64,000 nt of DNA. It comes from Portulaca oleracea. Lineage: Eukaryota; Streptophyta; Magnoliopsida; Caryophyllales; Portulacaceae. Below are positions 59,075 to 64,000 of the stretch, one piece after another. Location of the stretch: positions 10,447,254-10,511,253 of the forward strand of contig CM055892.1 of assembly GCA_029582165.1 (NCBI GenBank), read 5' to 3'. Each line of letters begins with the position of its first letter. Within the stretch, counting starts at the first letter, position 1. The position numbers and the translations under genes were made by a program. The notes under the pieces were generated by a model. That model was not told the origin of the DNA. It worked only from the letters and a program-made list of their open reading frames with translations, and ran no database searches.

Positions 59075-59385
59075 CACATACCTGAAGGCATGCTACTAGT
59101 CAGGGACTCGGGAACTTTTGACGAGGCTTGGTATTAGACACGAGCCAACAAACCTAGCAGAATACTTGGAGGCATGCTGTTGGTCTGAGGCTCGGAAACG
59201 ATTCTCGAGGCTGGGGATCAGACTCGAGCAAACAGATCGGGCAGAATACCTGGAGGCAATGATATTACTCTGAAGCTCGGGAACGATTCCCGAGGCTGGG
59301 GATCAGACCCGAGCCAACAGACTGAGCAGAATACCTGCATGTATTCTATTGGTCAGAGGCTCAAGAACGATTCTTGAGGTGCCTC
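59075..59385 (+). repeat. Tandem array, period about 84-85 bp
   Basis: About four units of CAGAATACCTGGAGGCATGC...GAGGCTCGGGAACGATTC...GAGGCTGGGGATCAGAC, with unit starts at 59158, 59242 and 59327. Related wording (GAATACCTGCCGGTATG, TCTCGAGGTGACCCGGGT) recurs at 62524-62845. Confidence 0.85.
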
Positions 59386-59526
59386 TATTGACACATTTTG
59401 GTTTTATTTCATCAATGTTTAATTTTCTGTTTGAACATGAATATCTAAAATTGAAATAAAATTCAAAAAAAAAGCCAAAAGAAACAAAATAATAAAATTA
59501 AACAAAGAATTGCCAATTAATTTTTA

Positions 59527-59878
59527 GGGTTTTTGGCCGCAAATAATCCGTACTGAGGGGCTTGTGACTGGAAATAATGGAAAAAATCCAAAGTGACTTT
59601 TCGGCCACTGGTAGTCTGTACCCTTTCACTATTTTCTCATAGCAGTCCAGAATCAATTTCCGGCATCGGAAAACTGACGTGGTGACCGGAAGTTTCCTTT
59701 TTGAAGTATGAATAAACATACTTTCTGGTCGCCACGTCAGCTTTCCGGTGTCGGAAATTGATTCTGGATTGTTATGAGAAAATAGTGAAAAAGTACAGAC
59801 TGTCAGTGGGCCAAAAGTCACTTTGGATTATTCCCAGTCACAAGCCTCTCAGTATGGAATATTTGTGGCCAAAAACCC
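59527..59878. mobile_element. Palindromic MITE with AATTTTTA target duplication
   Basis: GGGTTTTTGGCCGCAAATAA on the left and its near-inverse on the right enclose matching arms (CAAAGTGACTTTTCGGCCAC, AGAATCAATTTCCGGCATCG). AATTTTTA occurs on both sides (59519-59526, 59880-59887). A half copy lies at 31075-31240. Confidence 0.85.
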
Positions 59879-59887
59879 AAATTTTTA

Positions 59888-60255
59888 TATGAGAATTAAT
59901 AAACTCAAAATGAATTACTCCGCAAACCACGAACCATGAGATTCGGATGCAGGGGTAATTTTTATACGAGAATTCAACGAACAAACTCTAATAAACTGGT
60001 TAATTAAAGAAAAAGAGTAGAGATAGAGAATTAATTAGTGTAATTTATATTATTTAGTTACATATAAATGCAACATTAAATGCGAGAAATAAATAAATAA
60101 AAATCAAGATAAAGAATATATACAACTTACATTTACAAGCATCCAACATTAATTTGGCCGAGTTTATTTAATCATGTTCAATACAATAATGTGAATAGAG
60201 GGAAGAAGAGGGGAAGGAGTTAAATGTCAAGTAAATTAATGCAAGTGAATCAAAT
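59888..60255. other. Unclassified repeat sequence
   Basis: No gene. Part (59918-60000) resembles 2517-2600 on the other side of the window. Confidence 0.4.
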
Positions 60256-61130
60256 TCTTGGGACCAGGGTCAAGGTCCTTCACCTACGCATCCATGAAGG
60301 ACCTTATATGAAACATACGAAGTTTTGAATGAAAGCCAAAATCACGCACAAGATTCAGAAAAGGGATATTTCCTTATATTATATATTCTGATTATGTGCA
60401 TATAATATATATATTCTGATTATATATTATATATTCTGATTATAGGCATGATTCTTGTAGATACAAAAAGGAAATAAAAGGAAACAAATCAAGGGAAATC
60501 AATCATGATTATTGCTGCAGCAAAAGTGAAGAAATCAACACATAAGGCAAGTTATCGTTGGAAGGACTCAAATCCAAGCATCCAAAGGCCTCTATAAAAA
60601 GAACGATAGAAGAACTGAGAAAGTAGGGATTCCACGGAAAGTAATCGCAGGGTAAGAAATCGTGAGGATTTCTGAGTGTGTAGCCAATGGTTCCAAGGTG
60701 AAGGTAGCCAGTAAAGGACCTCTGGTGAAGGTATAGCCGAGGACCTTGGTGAGCATTTGGTGTATCCAAATGTGGTGGTGAGAAGATGTGTAGCAGAGTC
60801 TTGACGGAGTAAGACTTTGTGAGTTTGTGCTTCATTGTAATCCATCATGTTCCAAGTCGCCGCTAGGGTTCTTCCTACGACGATCCTCATCTGTAGCTGA
60901 TTCATGGACCTTCAGTCTTGGTGAGTGAACTTATCAGTAACTGCCTTCAGGATGTTACTTTTTGTTTTGTTTTCTAAGTGTAACTTGTTCTTTGATTGAT
61001 ATAAATATAACGAGGTATTTCAGTTACACTGTGTTTTGATCCTTGGTTTGAAACCAATGAAGTTTGCTCTAATGTTCTTACCTAGTGTAGAGTTTATTTG
61101 TCAAATTCACCTCCCTCTTGGGTTCCTACA
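60256..61130 (+). repeat. 5' LTR, short-interior element copy 2
   Basis: Starts TCTTGGGACCAGGG (mutated TG) and ends GGGTTCCTACA. The AT-rich TATATTCTGATTAT block is at about 60380-60445. Confidence 0.88.
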
Positions 61131-61526
61131 AGTGATATCAGGGCAGGTCCACTCAAGAAAAGACTAACCGCTCTGTGGAAAAGATCACGGGGGATAGTGA
61201 AAGCAACAAGGTAAGTCGCAGACGTTAATGCGTTATGCCATAAGGGCATTGATAAGATAATCCTTATGTTTTTCGTCTGGCACAAACTTTGAGGTATGTC
61301 ATCTGCAAACCATTCATTGATCTAAGTTACTTGTGGCATGAATTGAGGGGGAGGACCCTCTCTTAGTACTGACAAGTTTATTAAGTGCTGCAGGTTTCTA
61401 TACAACCTCTAAAATAGTCTAAGTGCTACATCAAGTGGGAGATTCTCTATTGACCTTGTGATAATCCAAAAAAGGGAAAAATGATTTATTGTTGCTGAAT
61501 TTTGTCTTTCATCAAAAATGGGGAGA

Positions 61527-62394
61527 TTGTTGGGATCAGGGTCAAGGTCCTTCACCTACGCATCCATGAAGAACCTTATATGAAGCATACGAAGTTTTGA
61601 ATGAAAGCCAAAATCACGCACAAGATCCAGAAAAGGGATATTTCCTTATATTATATATTCTGATTATGTGCATATAATATATATATTCTGATTATATATT
61701 ATATATTCTAATTATGGGCATGATTCTTGTAGATACAAAAAGGAAACAAATCAAGGGAAATCAATCATGATTATTGTAGTAGCAAAAGGGGAGAAATCAA
61801 CACATAAGCCAAGTTATTGTTGGAAGGACTCAAGTCCAAGCATCCAAAGGCCTCTATAAAAAGGACGATAGAAGAACTGAGAAAGTAGGCGATTCCACGG
61901 AAGTAATCGCAGGGTAAGAAATCGTAAGGATTTCTGAGTGTGTAGCCAATGGTTCCAAGGTGAAGGTAACCCATAAAGGACCTCTGGTGAAGGTATAGCC
62001 GAGGACCTTGGTGAGCATTTGGTGTATCCAAATGTGGCGGTGAGAAGATGTGTAGCAGAGTCTTGACGGACTAAGACTTTGCGAGTTTGTGCTTAAATGT
62101 AATCCATCATGTTCCAAATCGCCGCTAGGGTTCTTCCTACGATGATCCTTATCTGTAGCTGACTCAAGGACCTTCAGTCTTGGTCAGTGAACCTATCAAT
62201 AACTCTCTTCAGGCTGTTACTTTTTGTTTTGTTTTCTAAGTGTAACTTATTCTTTGATTGATATAAATATAATGAGGTATTTTAGTTACACTATGTTTTG
62301 ATCCTTGGTTTGAAACCAAGAAAGTTTGCTCTAACGTCCCGACATAGTGTGTAGAGTTTATTTGTCAAATTCACCCCCATCTTGGGTTCCTACA
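61527..62394 (+). repeat. 3' LTR, short-interior element copy 2
   Basis: Starts TGTTGGGATCAGGG after the purine tract ATGGGGAGAT and ends GGGTTCCTACA. Confidence 0.9.
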
Positions 62395-62523
62395 CAACTG
62401 AAGGAGGGAGAAAAGAAAAATCACATAGTGTCAATACGCTAGGGTGATTTAAGTGTTAAGGGTGAATGGAACGGGATGCTGGGCTTTGGAGGCGCCCATC
62501 AGCATTATTCCCTAGGTCAGCGC
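62395..62523. other. Flank between LTR element and tandem array
   Basis: Purine-rich, no gene or element end recognised beyond the CAACT target flank. Confidence 0.4.
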
Positions 62524-62845
62524 GCTTCCCGAGGTAACCCGGGTCGGGCATGACCCATCGGAATACCTACCAGTATGCTGGTCCTAGGAGAAGCCCAACT
62601 GCGCGCTTCCTAAGGTTGGCACGCTTCTCAAGACGACCCGGGTCGAGCATGACCCACCTGAATACCTGCATATAAGATGGGCCTAGCAGAAGCCCAACTG
62701 CGCGCTTCTCGAGGTTGGCACGCTTCTCAAGGTGACCCGGGTCGGGCATGACCCACCCGAATACCTGCCGGTATGTTAGGCTAGGGAGAAGCCCAGCTGA
62801 GCGCTTCTCGAGGTGACCCGGGTTGGGCTTGACCCACCAGTATAC
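62524..62845 (+). repeat. Tandem array, period about 99 bp
   Basis: Four units around GACCCGGGTCGGGCATGACC at about 62542, 62641, 62740 and 62821. The last spacing is 81 bp because an 18-bp piece near AGGTTGGCACGCTTCTC is missing. GC-rich compared with the surroundings. Confidence 0.85.
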
Positions 62846-62864
62846 GTGTCGACAATGACTTTCT

Positions 62865-63272
62865 AGTCTTTCCTGGTGTCTATGTTGATTTTCCAGTCTT
62901 TCCCGGTGTCGATGATGATCTTCTAATCTTTCCCGGTGTCGATGTTGTTTTTCCAGACTTTCCTAATGTCAATGCTATTCCAGTCTTTCCTGGTGTCAAC
63001 GATGAATTTCCAGTCTTTCCCGGTGCCGATGTTGATTTTCCAATCTTTCCCGGTGTCGATGATGATCTTCTAGTCTTTCCCGGTTTCGATATTGATTTTT
63101 CAGTTTTTCCCTGTGTCTTTGTTGGTTGTCCAATCTTCCTCAATGTCTAAGTGGATTTTTCAGTCTTTCCCGATGTCGATGTTGATTTTCTAGTGTTTTC
63201 CAGTGTCGAAGTAGATTTTCCAGTCTTTTCCGGTGTCGAAGTAGATTTTCCAGTCTTTCTCGGTGTCGATAT
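62865..63272 (+). repeat. 30-bp minisatellite open in both strands
   Basis: About thirteen units of TTTTCCAGTCTTTCCCGGTG plus TCGATGTTGA. Since 30 is a multiple of three, translated frames repeat every ten residues: DFPVFSGVEV on the plus strand, and TPGKTGKSS-like on the minus. These frames are by-products of the period. I do not regard them as genes. Confidence 0.92.
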
Positions 63273-63600
63273 TGACGGTCGGAAGCAAAAGTCCTACGTC
63301 TTTGTGACGCCTTGGAAACAATATCCTACGGCTAATAAAGAGAGGGCGCTTGGAAGCTATTGTCCTGCGCCTAATTTTACTTTTAAACTTCTGTCATTGC
63401 ATTATAAATGTCCCACGACAAGCTTAATTGCCTTTGTATTATAAATGCTAATGACCGGCTGAATTGTCATTGTACTATAGACGCCCGATGCCCGATTGAA
63501 TATGATATCGTCCAGCCCCCAGTGTGTAACACAGGGCTGTTCAATCGCCCAGTGTGCAACGCAAGGTCATTCAGCCCCCGGTGTGCAATGTAGGGCGACG
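63273..63600. repeat. Mixed short repeats including three CAGTGTGCAAC units
   Basis: Three related units of about 30 bp (CAGCCCCCAGTGTGTAACAC and variants) occur at about 63513-63596. Before them are two ATTATAAATG-containing units (63400-63480). No gene. Confidence 0.6.
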
Positions 63601-64000
63601 ATCTAAAAATTAAATCAAAATATGTCTCTGATCCAAATTATTTTATGAGTATATGAATGTTCATATTTCTCTTGAAAATGAAGTCTGTTACAAGTTTGTT
63701 GCTTCCTCCTTTACATTAATACATTTTTAAGTATATATATATATATATATTCAATCTCCATATTTCTTTTGAAAATTTTAATTTAACTTTTGACGCATCG
63801 CATTTCTCTTGAGGATTTAATTAATTTATTTTCACAGTATACAAAATTTCTTGTATTTCTCTTGAAATATTATAATTAAAACTTTGAGTGTGCGGTCTTA
63901 ATGGTCAAGATAAACCAAAAAGAGGTAGGTGAAAAGTTGGGAAGAGGAGTTGAGTGAAATTAATCCACATGTATTTTCAGCACAAACTTGGTCTTCCCCA
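63601..64000. other. AT-rich intergenic end of window
   Basis: Contains repeated ATTTCTCTTGA words and a short AT microsatellite (about 63734-63750). No coding segment. Confidence 0.5.

Larger units (their letters stand above)
60256..62394 (+). mobile_element. Short-interior non-autonomous LTR retrotransposon, copy 2 (complete)
   Basis: The 5' LTR (60256-61130, 875 bp) and 3' LTR (61527-62394, 868 bp) enclose only 396 bp. The flanks CAAAT (60251-60255) and CAACT (62395-62399) match at four of five positions. The primer-binding site (61133-61144, TGATATCAGGGC) has mutated at two positions, and the 5' LTR starts TC instead of TG. The interior shares GGCATGAATT(A/G)AGGGGGAGG and CTATTGACCTTGTGATAATC with copy 1 (1-1713). 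It has no coding frame, so mobility depended on a helper element. Confidence 0.9.

Overview
This window is nuclear DNA from a plant, almost certainly a eudicot. Two intron-bearing genes can be read with standard GT-AG splice sites. They are an AVT1-type amino acid transporter (22132-30824, + strand, 3 exons) and a DCN1-like/AAR3-type cullin neddylation factor (34826-44097, - strand, 9 exons). The rest is AT-rich and built from LTR retrotransposons, Mutator-like and Stowaway-like MITEs, foldback elements, Helitron and CACTA ends and tandem arrays. The species cannot be named from the sequence. No rRNA, tRNA, CRISPR array, bacterial operon or phage feature is visible.

Layout: 1-1713 is a short-interior LTR retrotransposon. 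1714-3700 is unclassified repeat. 3730-5469 is a truncated Ty1/copia gag-protease fragment with its 5' LTR. 6522-7899 holds two Mutator-like elements, one a Pack-MULE carrying a damaged piece of a chloroplast HSP70 gene. 8230-12593 is a long-TIR foldback element split by a 3.0 kb solo LTR with a perfect 5-bp target duplication. 12719-13144 is a MITE with a perfect 9-bp duplication. 13291-18976 is a gag-only Ty3/gypsy element with two tandem arrays in place of pol, and its 3' LTR holds another MITE. 20123-21552 is a foldback element. The transporter gene follows, with a 7.3 kb first intron full of MITEs. 31075-33490 holds MITEs and a Helitron. The AAR3-like gene occupies 34826-44097.

44500-59000 is a nest of retrotransposons. 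A roughly 2.8 kb chromovirus-type LTR, flanked by a polypurine tract on one side and a primer-binding site on the other, is split by a young, complete, non-coding LTR element (46773-52533, 5-bp TSD GTAAT) and by a truncated opposite-strand gypsy element with a CpG-rich LTR. 59000-63600 is a patchwork of minisatellites interrupted by a MITE and by a second copy of the short-interior LTR element (60256-62394).

The two cellular genes are not functionally linked. The main theme is non-autonomous retroelements that keep the cis signals (LTR, primer-binding site, polypurine tract, promoter) but have lost most or all protein-coding capacity. At least four architectures occur here. I found no clearly new enzymatic system.
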